From assembly GCA_039029315.1 (NCBI GenBank), contig JBCCGK010000212.1, positions 1-6,328 of the forward strand: DNA of 6,328 bases, read 5' to 3'. This document shows positions 1 through 6,030 of this stretch, piece after piece. Source of the DNA: JBCCCJ01 sp039029315. GTDB lineage: Bacteria; Bacteroidota; Bacteroidia; J057. The number at the start of each line of letters is the position of its first letter. Position 1 is the stretch's first letter. The notes beneath the pieces are model-generated. The model was not told where the DNA came from and did no database searches. It saw only the letters and a program-made list of their open reading frames with translations. Both the position numbers and the translations under genes were made by a program.

Positions 1-6
1 CGATTT

Positions 7-63
7 CCCCCTTTGGAGGGGGTTGGGGGAGGAACAAGATCCTACAATTTAATTGTGTCCTCC
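7..63. repeat. GC-rich intergenic hairpin followed by a second inverted repeat
   Basis: A C5/G5 palindrome (7-11 with 18-22, plus T12-A17, loop TTGG) is followed by a further G-run. Then GGAGGA (28-33) can pair with TCCTCC (58-63) around an odd palindrome, ACAATT-T-AATTGT (44-56). Runs of this CCCCC-loop-GGGGG kind are, from memory, common between genes in Bacteroidota and tend to be multicopy. This is therefore probably a dispersed intergenic repeat or a transcript 3' end for mltG, which reads toward it from 175. The window begins here, so the left boundary of the element is unknown. Confidence 0.45.
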
Positions 64-73
64 TACTTACTTA
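50..73 (-). repeat. Left copy of a two-part motif repeated inverted at 4914-4933
   Basis: Read on the minus strand, this stretch is TAAGTAAG, a 5-base spacer, then GGACACAATTA. The same two words occur in the same order on the plus strand at 4914-4921 and 4923-4933 with a 1-base spacer. The copies therefore face in opposite directions and bracket about 4.9 kb containing mltG, the S9 peptidase and the LamG gene. This could be a pair of ends of a mobile segment or simply two members of a dispersed intergenic repeat; no transposase is visible between them. Confidence 0.4.
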
Positions 74-134
74 TTTCATATTCATCCTAAAAATTCGAAA
101 GATTTTCTACGCCTAATGATTTTGTTAAACGCGC

Positions 135-153
135 TTGACCCACATAGGGTCAA
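135..153 (-). terminator. Hairpin just after mltG, possible transcript end
   Basis: TTGACCC (135-141) and GGGTCAA (147-153) form a perfect 7-bp stem with a 5-base loop, starting 22 bases past the mltG stop codon. It overlaps a 10-base palindrome, GTCAATTGAC (149-158). No clear run of T follows on the minus strand, so it is not a textbook intrinsic terminator. It may mark or protect the 3' end of the mltG mRNA. Confidence 0.4.
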
Positions 154-174
154 TTGACATTTAGCTAGCGGTAG

Positions 175-1242
175 TTATTTCTTCTTTTGCTTCTCTATGC
201 GATCCAACCAGCGACGATACCGATTCGCATTTCTATTATGTTCTGTTATCGTTTCTGCAAAAACATGGTATCCTGGATTATCGGGGGCTGCACACATATA
301 ATAAAAATTATGTGTTTCCGAATCTAACACAGCATCAATACTCTTTATTGATGCCATACTGATTGGTCCAGGAGGAAGTCCTCTGTGTAGATAGGTGTTA
401 TAGGGAGAATCGAAACGCGTATGTTTGTATAAAATCCTGGTCGCTTTGAAGTCCCTTGTAGCAAATTTTGCTGTAGGGTCTGCATCCAACTTCATTCCTA
501 TCCTAATCCGATTGAGGTATAATCCTGCCACTCTTTTTTTCTCTGAATCTTTTGATATTTCTCTTTCTACAATGGATGCTAAGGTATATACCTCATTCGG
601 TGTCATTCCCAGATGTTCTGCTTTGGCAAGTCTGTCATTCGTATTCCAAAATCTTTTGTGTTCTTTGACCATTCTTTCGAAGAATGCTTCTTCATCCGTA
701 TTCCAATAACATTCATATGTGTTAGGGATGAACAGGCTCATCAAGGTTTCAGGGGTGTATCCTGAGTTCTGTATGTATGCTTCGTTGTGGAATAGATGAA
801 TCAAATCCGTTGAATCTGCTTCAATGAATTGAGATGCTTTTGCAGCAACATCTTCTACCAGCCAGCCATGCGTCAATACCACATGTACTGGCTCTTGTTT
901 TCCTGCTCTAAGATGACTGATTAAAGAACGATTGCTCCAGGAAGGCGTAATTTTGTATCTGCCAGCTCTCATGATGCTTTTTTTGTAGTTCATCATTTCT
1001 GCCACTTGCCGAAATGAGGCAGTATCTATGATCTGATGATTCGCATGGAGAATATCCACCACCTCGCTGAACGAGGAATGGCTTGGGATGTGCACCATCC
1101 TGTCTTCCAATTTGTCGGGAACATTGGGAGACAGGATGGTTGTGTATGTATGATAGGCAAGAACACCTCCTACCATCCCAACAATCAATATTCCCCATAA
1201 GATCTTTTTCAACATGCAGGTGTATTTATGTGATTTTCTCAT
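175..1242 (-). CDS. mltG: Endolytic murein transglycosylase MltG (YceG family)
   Basis: MltG cuts glycan strands of newly made peptidoglycan at the inner membrane, leaving 1,6-anhydro ends, and is thought to stop strand elongation. From ATG 1242 the protein is 355 residues, close to the usual family length. A short basic N-terminus is followed by one membrane segment (about residues 12-35) and a periplasmic YceG domain. Family motifs seen: IPNTY (about 172-176), TLASIVERE (about 220-228) with the presumed catalytic Glu at about 226, LDADPT (about 252-257), a YNTY...GLPPGPI stretch (about 281-294) and HVFAET near the C-terminus. The start is uncertain: GTG at 1245 directly precedes ATG 1242, and ATG 1215 would still keep the membrane segment; none has a Shine-Dalgarno. 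The gene lies 93-96 bases downstream of the S9 peptidase on the same strand, with a strong hairpin in the gap. Its promoter is not obvious. Identity is confident from the motifs. Confidence 0.95.
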   Translation of the reverse strand: MRKSHKYTCMLKKILWGILIVGMVGGVLAYHTYTTILSPNVPDKLEDRMVHIPSHSSFSEVVDILHANHQIIDTASFRQVAEMMNYKKSIMRAGRYKITPSWSNRSLISHLRAGKQEPVHVVLTHGWLVEDVAAKASQFIEADSTDLIHLFHNEAYIQNSGYTPETLMSLFIPNTYECYWNTDEEAFFERMVKEHKRFWNTNDRLAKAEHLGMTPNEVYTLASIVEREISKDSEKKRVAGLYLNRIRIGMKLDADPTAKFATRDFKATRILYKHTRFDSPYNTYLHRGLPPGPISMASIKSIDAVLDSETHNFYYMCAAPDNPGYHVFAETITEHNRNANRYRRWLDRIEKQKKK

Positions 1243-1268
1243 CACAAGCGCTAACAGTAAATTGTATA

Positions 1269-1297
1269 AGGGAGTATTCCCTGTGGGAGTACTCCCT
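1269..1297. terminator. Strong 13-bp hairpin between the S9 peptidase and mltG
   Basis: AGGGAGTA (1269-1276) pairs perfectly with TACTCCCT (1290-1297). The stem continues inward through one wobble and four Watson-Crick pairs to a TGT loop (1282-1284), giving 13 stacked pairs. After one mismatch, a few more A/T pairs can extend it outward. It lies about 42 bases after the S9 stop codon and 27 bases before the mltG start. This placement fits a terminator or processing site for the S9 transcript. Neither strand has a proper T-run behind the stem, so it may instead cause partial read-through or block translation initiation at mltG. Confidence 0.6.
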
Positions 1298-1338
1298 CAT
1301 ATTTATAACAAATAGCAAGCCGGTCTATTTGTCTCTAA

Positions 1339-3264
1339 TTATTCGGCATTCTTTACGGTCTCATCCAACCATTTATAGAATTCTCTTTGCCAGACCAGGC
1401 TGTTTTGGGCAGTAAGTACCCAGTGATTTTCTTCAGGGAAATACAACAGTCTTGATTTGATCCCTCGTAGTTGTGCAGCTTGAAACGCTTCTAATCCCTG
1501 TCCAATGGGCACGCGAAAATCTTTACCTCCCTGAATAATCAGGATGGGTGCATCCCATTTGTCAACAAAATTGACCGGATTGAATTCGTTATAGGCTTTT
1601 TGAGCAGCGGTATTTTCGGTATCCCAATATGCTCCACCAAGATCCCAATTCACAAAAAACAATTCTTCGGTGGTTCCATACATGGACCTCCAATTGAATA
1701 TGCCATCGTGAGAAATGAATGATTGGAATCTCCCTTCATGTCTGGAAGCCAAATAAAAAACAGAGTATCCACCGTAACTCGCCCCAATGCACCCCATTCT
1801 GTCAGTATCCACATATGGCTCTTTGGCCACATCATCAATGGCGGAGAGGTAATCCCGCATATTTTGTCCCCCATAATCTTTGGAGATTTGCTCATTCCAC
1901 TCGACTCCGTATCCAGGCATTCCTCTTCTATTCGGAGCGACGATGATGTAGCCATTGGCTGCCATCAGCTGAAAGTTCCATCTGAATGAATAAAATTGAG
2001 ACAAAGCCCCCTGAGGTCCACCCTGGCAATACAGAAGGGTAGGATATTTTTTTGTCGGGTCAAAATCCGGAGGATAAATCACCCAAGTAGGCATATCTTT
2101 TCCATCTGTTGTCTTGACCATCCTCTTTTCGATCTTAGACATCTTGATGTCTTTATAGACGTCATCATTCGCCTTAGACAATTGTTCCATCTCACCAGAC
2201 TCGATATTCAGCTTATAAATCTCGGTAGCATGATTCATATCTCTTCTGTACACAATCAGGTGATCCCCACTTTGACCGATAATGCCATTGACATCAAATT
2301 GTCCTTCAGATATTTGTTTGGGCTTTAACTTGCGTTTCTTCTTGCGTGGGACATCGATGTGAAAAGCATGCACGGTTCCACCTACTGGCGCGTTGAAATA
2401 AATGCTTGATCCGTCTTCACTCCAAATAAAGCCATTGACAGTTCCGTCCCAATCCTTGGTCAAATTCACATCTCCATCAGCTAGTCTGACGATGATATCA
2501 TTTTTGTCTGATTCGTAGCCATCTCTATTCATTTGCAACCAGGCGAGGGTGCCTTGGGAGGAAAATACAGGATGTGTATCATAACCTTTATTGCCTTCTG
2601 TCAGGTTGGTGGTTTGTTGTGTTTCTATGTCATACTCATAGATGTCTGAATTCGTGCTGACTGCATAGGCGGTGCCAACTGATTTTTTGGTGACGTACAG
2701 CACTTTTTTAGAATCAGGGCTCCATATATAATCTTCCCCTCCCCCAAATGGTTTCTGCGGACAATCAAATGGTTCTCCTTCCATCACATCAATCCCATTG
2801 TCTCCAATATCACTTGCAGATTGTATAAATACATGGCTATAAGATCCATCTTCCCATGTATCCCAGTGTCTGTAGTTGAGTTGATCATATATGAACACAT
2901 CTGATTTCGGGACATCATCATAGTGATCACTGCCATGTACTTTCTGGATTTTCACGTCTTTGGCTACTAATTTCCATTTTCCGTCTGGGGATACATGTTG
3001 ATCTCTCAGCTGCGCCCCAACTGCCCCCAAAAATGTCGGATCTCCCCCATCTACAGAAACTGCGTAGGTTTCACCTGAGCGCTCATTCGTCTCTAAATCA
3101 AAGGTAGATGTTTTGTAAATCACTTGCTTCCCATCATTGCTTAGCCCCACAGCAGACACTCTGTTCAATTCAATGAGCTGCTCCGGTGTCATTACCTGGG
3201 ATTGGCTGAATCCAATAGGTATGATACAGGTGCAACATAGTGTGAATATCAATATCTTTTTCAT
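1339..3264 (-). CDS. Secreted S9-family serine peptidase (prolyl oligopeptidase/DPP5-like)
   Basis: Likely a periplasmic or secreted serine peptidase that releases dipeptides or cuts short peptides. Starting at ATG 3264 it has 641 residues, usual for secreted DPP5-type S9 enzymes. I prefer this to the in-frame TTG at 3270 because MKKILIF opens a standard signal peptide; cleavage is probably near FSQ, residues 19-21. Residues about 25-370 form a beta-propeller with repeated SPDGK/WSPDSKK/WSEDGSS blades. The C-terminal alpha/beta-hydrolase carries all catalytic parts: an oxyanion-type GGPQG (about 415-419, preceded by Gln where many relatives have His), the nucleophile motif GASYGG (Ser about 496), GGKD (Asp about 582) and ENHW (His about 614). 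A basic KKKRK patch (about 308-312) lies between blades. No lipobox is convincing despite the Cys-rich signal. The exact S9 subfamily and substrate cannot be settled from sequence alone. mltG follows downstream, separated by a hairpin. Confidence 0.93.
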   Translation of the reverse strand: MKKILIFTLCCTCIIPIGFSQSQVMTPEQLIELNRVSAVGLSNDGKQVIYKTSTFDLETNERSGETYAVSVDGGDPTFLGAVGAQLRDQHVSPDGKWKLVAKDVKIQKVHGSDHYDDVPKSDVFIYDQLNYRHWDTWEDGSYSHVFIQSASDIGDNGIDVMEGEPFDCPQKPFGGGEDYIWSPDSKKVLYVTKKSVGTAYAVSTNSDIYEYDIETQQTTNLTEGNKGYDTHPVFSSQGTLAWLQMNRDGYESDKNDIIVRLADGDVNLTKDWDGTVNGFIWSEDGSSIYFNAPVGGTVHAFHIDVPRKKKRKLKPKQISEGQFDVNGIIGQSGDHLIVYRRDMNHATEIYKLNIESGEMEQLSKANDDVYKDIKMSKIEKRMVKTTDGKDMPTWVIYPPDFDPTKKYPTLLYCQGGPQGALSQFYSFRWNFQLMAANGYIIVAPNRRGMPGYGVEWNEQISKDYGGQNMRDYLSAIDDVAKEPYVDTDRMGCIGASYGGYSVFYLASRHEGRFQSFISHDGIFNWRSMYGTTEELFFVNWDLGGAYWDTENTAAQKAYNEFNPVNFVDKWDAPILIIQGGKDFRVPIGQGLEAFQAAQLRGIKSRLLYFPEENHWVLTAQNSLVWQREFYKWLDETVKNAE

Positions 3265-3290
3265 GATCAATTTTGTTAACGGTTAGATCA

Positions 3291-3319
3291 CGAAGGTAAG
3301 GATTTGCATCCAACCTCAA
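3291..3319 (-). promoter_or_regulatory. Possible Bacteroidota-type promoter of the S9 peptidase gene
   Basis: On the minus strand TACCTTCG (3298-3291) matches the Bacteroidota -7 box TAnnTTTG at all but one fixed position. A TTG (3319-3317), matching the core of the -33 box, stands 18 bases further upstream, close to the usual spacing. This would start the mRNA about 20 bases before ATG 3264. The match is imperfect and the consensus is short, so this is a candidate only. Confidence 0.35.
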
Positions 3320-3376
3320 TACAATTTTCATGTTTATCTACCCTATGTCAAGGGAATTCAGTGGATATCCTGCTGC

Positions 3377-3691
3377 ATGGACCAGGATGAAATCGAAGAT
3401 TATAGAAATCCTGTTCTCAGGCATTGGTCCAACAAGGCCAACGGGGCCAGAAATCGCTCTGCGATCCCTGCCCGATTCGCGTAGAGACTATTTTGAACAT
3501 CTGTTCCTTATTTTTTGGGTAGTGCAATACATGTAAGGCTGTCATCGGCATGTAGCAATGATCGGCAGACCATTGCAAGGTGGGATGTTATCGAAGCGGA
3601 TGCCTTTCTATCTGCGATAGGCAAAGCGAGAGATGGTCTGCCGATCATCTCTACAAATATTCTGTCGGAAGATTCGCATTACAGTTGAACC
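3377..3691 (+). other. Intergenic stretch with coding-like but broken reading frame
   Basis: The DNA here is more GC-rich than the flanks. In one plus-strand frame it gives a 35-residue ATG-started peptide ending FA* (3377-3484), two in-frame stops, then an open stretch of plausible amino-acid composition that includes ARWDVIEADAFLSAIGKA and ends in TGA at 3691. I do not recognise either part. It could be the remnant of a decayed gene. However, the second half overlaps a long inverted repeat (3551-3655), which suggests that some of the apparent coding quality is a by-product of a structured repeat. A small palindrome, ATCGC-TCT-GCGAT (about 3453-3465), lies in the first half. The overlapping 68-codon frame from 3330 shows no recognisable protein features either. 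Confidence 0.25.
3551..3655. repeat. 105-base element with 23-bp imperfect terminal inverted repeats
   Basis: The arms 3551-3573 and 3633-3655 match at 21 of 23 positions when one is reverse-complemented. They comprise a perfect 16-bp core (3558-3573 with 3633-3648), a two-base mismatch, then TGTAG/CTACA. The outer ends read TG...CA, as in many mobile-element termini. Inside, TATCG (3589-3593) can pair with CGATA (3615-3619), so the transcript could form a two-tier hairpin. No T-run follows on either strand, so it is not a simple terminator. It may be a small non-autonomous element, a structured RNA or a site for a palindrome-binding protein. It lies between the LamG and S9 genes. Confidence 0.65.
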
Positions 3692-3731
3692 ACTCCATTT
3701 TTTGTATGCGTCTTTTGTTCGCATTCTGCGG

Positions 3732-3772
3732 CTTTTTTTGTTCTCATAGCATCACCATGAGAACAAAAAAGG
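3732..3772. repeat. AT-rich 14-bp perfect inverted repeat
   Basis: TTTTTTGTTCTCAT (3734-3747) is mirrored by ATGAGAACAAAAAA (3757-3770) around a 9-base loop. One wobble and one further G-C pair (3732 with 3772) extend it. The T-run is on the 5' arm and the A-run on the 3' arm on both strands, opposite to what an intrinsic terminator needs. It is better read as a paired protein-binding site or a cruciform-forming repeat. It provides two of the five TGAGAA-type words clustered at 3741-3838. Confidence 0.6.
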
Positions 3773-3838
3773 GCCTTGTCTGAGAAAAAAACACACCCTA
3801 AACATTCTCAGCACAGATTCCTAAACAGTCTCTGAGAA
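3741..3838. promoter_or_regulatory. Cluster of five TGAGAA/TTCTCA words, possible regulatory array or alternating hairpins
   Basis: The words lie at 3741-3746 (TTCTCA), 3758-3763, 3781-3786 (both TGAGAA), 3805-3810 (TTCTCA) and 3833-3838 (TGAGAA). Chance expectation in 100 bases on both strands is well below one. The last three share a flanking C/G (CTGAGAA type), and CCTAAACA recurs 23 bases apart at 3797 and 3820. On the minus strand, just past the LamG stop, the words can pair in mutually exclusive ways, and a T7 run (3790-3784) lies downstream of the first possible hairpin. This may be where LamG transcription ends. The role is inferred. Confidence 0.35.
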
Positions 3839-3892
3839 GCTTTTTCCTATAAATGAAGTGAAAAAAAGATGAATGTTCCGATCATGAATGAA

Positions 3893-4768
3893 TCAGAGGA
3901 TTGATTTGAGCCCCCCTTTCAAATAGTAAAGTTCCAATGCTTGATTGTCCGTCAAGGGTTGATTAAAGATTGACAATTCATCCATCAAGCCAGTAAAGCC
4001 CAATCCAAGGAAAATATTTGATTCTTCCAATTCCCACGTGAAAGGATCATCTATTCCACTTATAGATCCTTTTTTCATCCCATTTAGATACAGGCTGGCC
4101 AAACTGTTTGGAGTGCCCAAATCCTCATACGTTATAAGGATGTGTGTCCACAGGTTTCTGGAAAATGAGGGGTTTTCAACAGTAACTATTCTCTTCTCAA
4201 ATTCAAGCTCGAAGGGAGAACTCAGGGTATCGAGGGTCCAGGCGCTTTTATCACCGATGACACCCAGTCTAAAATTTGGAGGAGTATCATCTGTGAAATC
4301 AACCCACATTGACGCATCATTGAAATTTGCATCAGTGATTTGTATGGGATCTGTATACCCATCGAGATCCGTTGAAGGATCAACACTTAACCAAAACGCA
4401 ATAGAGCCAGACCAGTTGTGAGGGTTGTAGGCGATGTTGCTTTTGCTTTTATAAAAAATGACTTGACCAGTCCTTTTTTTTCCAAACTCAAATGCATTGC
4501 CATATTGACCTTTTCCTTCGATGACCCTATGCGTAGAGTTATGCATCCCAACTTGAATATCATCCAACTTTCTTTTCATATCCACATATGAACCATTGGC
4601 CGTATACATCTTGGCATCTCCCAGTGCGAAATCTGCGGTAGTGCCATGATCAAATGAAGCGTAGAAGGTAAGTGCGTTTTTTAGTGCTGAAGATGAATGA
4701 GACTGGCAAGAAAAAAATAGGAGAAGTACTGTGCCAATTATGATGAGATGGATCTGAGAGTCTTTCAT
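3893..4768 (-). CDS. LamG/concanavalin A-like lipoprotein
   Basis: A predicted outer-membrane or periplasmic lipoprotein with a LamG-type beta-sandwich, a fold that usually binds carbohydrate or protein ligands; no enzyme activity is indicated. I choose ATG 4768 (291 residues) over the GTG at 4807 because a lipoprotein signal then begins correctly: a short N-terminus, a hydrophobic core and FFSC with the lipid-attachment Cys at 21. Family traits seen (numbering from ATG 4768): a YASFDHGTTADFALGD block near the mature N-terminus (about 36-51), GSIAFWL (about 121-127), a WTHILITYED strand (about 207-216), LYLNG (about 226-230) and the typical LamG ending GLMDELSIFNQPLTD (about 260-274). After the Cys comes QSHSSS, not the acidic stretch of known Bacteroidota surface-export signals, so a periplasm-facing position is possible. 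There is no sulfatase or glycosidase next door to suggest a ligand. It sits alone, with over 300 bases upstream and more than 600 downstream to the next gene. Confidence 0.85.
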   Translation of the reverse strand: MKDSQIHLIIIGTVLLLFFSCQSHSSSALKNALTFYASFDHGTTADFALGDAKMYTANGSYVDMKRKLDDIQVGMHNSTHRVIEGKGQYGNAFEFGKKRTGQVIFYKSKSNIAYNPHNWSGSIAFWLSVDPSTDLDGYTDPIQITDANFNDASMWVDFTDDTPPNFRLGVIGDKSAWTLDTLSSPFELEFEKRIVTVENPSFSRNLWTHILITYEDLGTPNSLASLYLNGMKKGSISGIDDPFTWELEESNIFLGLGFTGLMDELSIFNQPLTDNQALELYYLKGGLKSIL

Positions 4769-4912
4769 GTTTTGCCTTGAATGAGATGAATCACTAATCT
4801 TTGGCACTCAAGAAACGATTGAGTAAATGAAATGAATAATATTATCTATGAGGATTTTTGACTCTATCTGTGAATTTATTTCAACTCTGTTTGTTGCGGT
4901 TAACGACTCTGC

Positions 4913-5050
4913 TTAAGTAAGGGGACACAATTATTTGTGAGGGAAATAGGGGGCATAAGGGAAATACGGGAGAAATCTTACCAATCAAGCCAGTATATCC
5001 CCTATTTCCCTTATACCCAAAATCAAATCTAATATTGTCCACCCACTTAT
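4913..5050. repeat. Nested inverted-repeat element between the LysR and LamG genes
   Basis: The outer ends 4913-4936 and 5031-5050 are imperfect inverted repeats sharing TAAGT, GGAC and AAT(T)ATT. Inside, 4951-4970 and 4999-5018 pair at 18 of 20 positions, and a second G-rich copy at 4940-4952 pairs perfectly (13 of 13) with 4999-5011. The left inner arm thus holds two tandem versions of AGGGAAATA, and the single right arm can pair with either. This looks like a miniature mobile element or a REP-type repeat. It lies 45 bases past the end of the LysR gene and about 145 bases upstream of the LamG start, so it could also separate the two transcripts. The remaining gap (4769-4912) is AT-rich with no promoter that I can call. 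Confidence 0.55.
4914..4933 (+). repeat. Right copy of the two-part motif found inverted at 50-73
   Basis: TAAGTAAG (4914-4921) and GGACACAATTA (4923-4933) with one base between them match the two words near the left edge of the window in the opposite orientation. It forms the left end of the nested inverted-repeat element at 4913-5050, so the motif probably belongs to that repeat family rather than to a gene. Confidence 0.4.
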
Positions 5051-5094
5051 ATGCAGTAGCCGGCGAATGTACGGTAGCTGTTGCGCACGCCTCT

Positions 5095-5994
5095 CTATCC
5101 TTTTATCTTTTCAATAAACTCTTCTTCAAAGGTAGAGATAAAGTTGTTGATGAATTTCTTAGACAGTGCATTTTTTTTGACGAGCATATAATGCGTACGT
5201 CTGACGCCGTTAGGGCCTATTCGTTTGAATCTTAGCTCTTCTTGTAAATGAAATCTTTTCAATTGCCATGTTGGAGAGCACATCACGCCAAGATTTGCAG
5301 CCACCATGGCTAAACTCAGTTCTGTAAATGGAACAGCTGATATTTTTTTGGGAATGACATTGGTTGCTCTCAAGCAATGTTCATAGATAGCAACTCCCTC
5401 CAAAGGAAAGGAATTAATGATTAAATGGGCGTCTGCAAAATGACTGGGAGCCACATAGCTATTTTCATTGAAGAAATGTTCCTTGTGAACGACTGCAAAA
5501 ATTTCATCTTGGTAAATCTCGATATGATACAAATCATCATTCAGTGGTTTGTAGGTGGACATGATGATGTCCACTTCTTCCGAATTGAGTTTCGCAATGA
5601 TTTCGTGCCTTGACCCAAAATTCAGGGAAATGTCTATTTCTGGATAAAGAATGCCCATCTTTTGAATAAAGCCTGGAAGGTCATGAAAAAAAGATTGGCA
5701 TTCTACCGCGATTTCTATTTTTCCCTTTGAGCCTTCTTTGATTTGCTCGATTTTACTGAATCCATTTTTTATGGTCTCAAATAACTGAACAGACACATGA
5801 TATAGTTCCTGTCCTTCCGTTGTCAACAACCACTGATTTCGTTTTCTGTGAAATACTTTGAAGCCCAATCGTTCTTCCAATCCTCTTAATTGATGACTCA
5901 ATGCTGATTGAGTTAAAAATAATTTTTCTGAAGAATTCGCAATACTCCCTTCTTCCGCTATGGTCTTGATTAATCTGTAATATTTGAGTTCCAT
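5095..5994 (-). CDS. LysR-type transcriptional regulator, MetR-like
   Basis: A DNA-binding regulator of 299 residues, the standard LysR length. Residues about 2-60 form the winged helix-turn-helix, with the recognition region TQSALSHQLRGLEERLG (28-44). About 92-295 form the two-lobed periplasmic-binding-protein-like effector domain. Similarity to MetR, the methionine-pathway regulator that senses homocysteine, is noticeable: TQSALSHQ is shared, and IAVEC (95-99) corresponds to the IAIEC stretch of MetR. A MetR-type operator lies 37-49 bases upstream of the start. The ligand is therefore inferred to be homocysteine or a related metabolite, but no met gene is in the window to confirm it. The ATG at 5994 begins the conserved MELKYYRLIK helix, so the start is firm. 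A -7 box lies only 5 bases before it. The nested repeat at 4913-5050 follows the stop codon (TAG). Confidence 0.9.
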   Translation of the reverse strand: MELKYYRLIKTIAEEGSIANSSEKLFLTQSALSHQLRGLEERLGFKVFHRKRNQWLLTTEGQELYHVSVQLFETIKNGFSKIEQIKEGSKGKIEIAVECQSFFHDLPGFIQKMGILYPEIDISLNFGSRHEIIAKLNSEEVDIIMSTYKPLNDDLYHIEIYQDEIFAVVHKEHFFNENSYVAPSHFADAHLIINSFPLEGVAIYEHCLRATNVIPKKISAVPFTELSLAMVAANLGVMCSPTWQLKRFHLQEELRFKRIGPNGVRRTHYMLVKKNALSKKFINNFISTFEEEFIEKIKG

Positions 5995-5999
5995 AGGTA

Positions 6000-6007
6000 C
6001 AAAGATA
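6000..6007 (-). promoter_or_regulatory. -7 promoter box of the LysR/MetR-like gene
   Basis: On the minus strand TATCTTTG matches the Bacteroidota -7 consensus TAnnTTTG at every fixed position. Only 5 bases separate it from the ATG at 5994. Because transcription usually starts a few bases after this box, the mRNA would be leaderless or nearly so. The -33 region is weak (a TTCG about 17 bases upstream), as expected for a promoter dependent on or controlled by the regulator itself. Confidence 0.5.
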
Positions 6008-6030
6008 TCTGATTTCCCTCATTCCGAAGC

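Noticed and set aside
1083..1415. Plus-strand ORF across the S9-mltG gap
   Set aside because: It is antisense to two confident genes and passes through the hairpin; the composition is Cys/Ser/Arg-rich as in shadow frames.
1996..2328. 110-codon plus-strand ORF inside the S9 gene
   Set aside because: Antisense shadow of the S9 propeller/hydrolase coding sequence; no independent support.
3195..3264. Lipoprotein signal in the S9 peptidase
   Set aside because: The Cys residues in the signal are within the hydrophobic core (LCCTC) without a Gly/Ala/Ser-Cys lipobox; a normal cleavable signal ending near FSQ fits better.
3330..3536. 68-codon plus-strand gene
   Set aside because: No recognisable domain, low-complexity Pro/Arg/Ser composition, no promoter, and a different frame of the same DNA looks more coding-like.
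3551..3655. Integron attC recombination site
   Set aside because: The paired arms lack the RYYYAAC and GTTRRRY end motifs; GTTGAAC at 3684 lies outside the palindrome with no partner.
3734..3770. Intrinsic terminator
   Set aside because: T-run precedes and A-run follows the stem on both strands, so no U-tract trails the hairpin.
5035..5235. 66-codon plus-strand ORF at the LysR 3' end
   Set aside because: Overlaps the regulator's C-terminus antisense and shows no recognisable protein.
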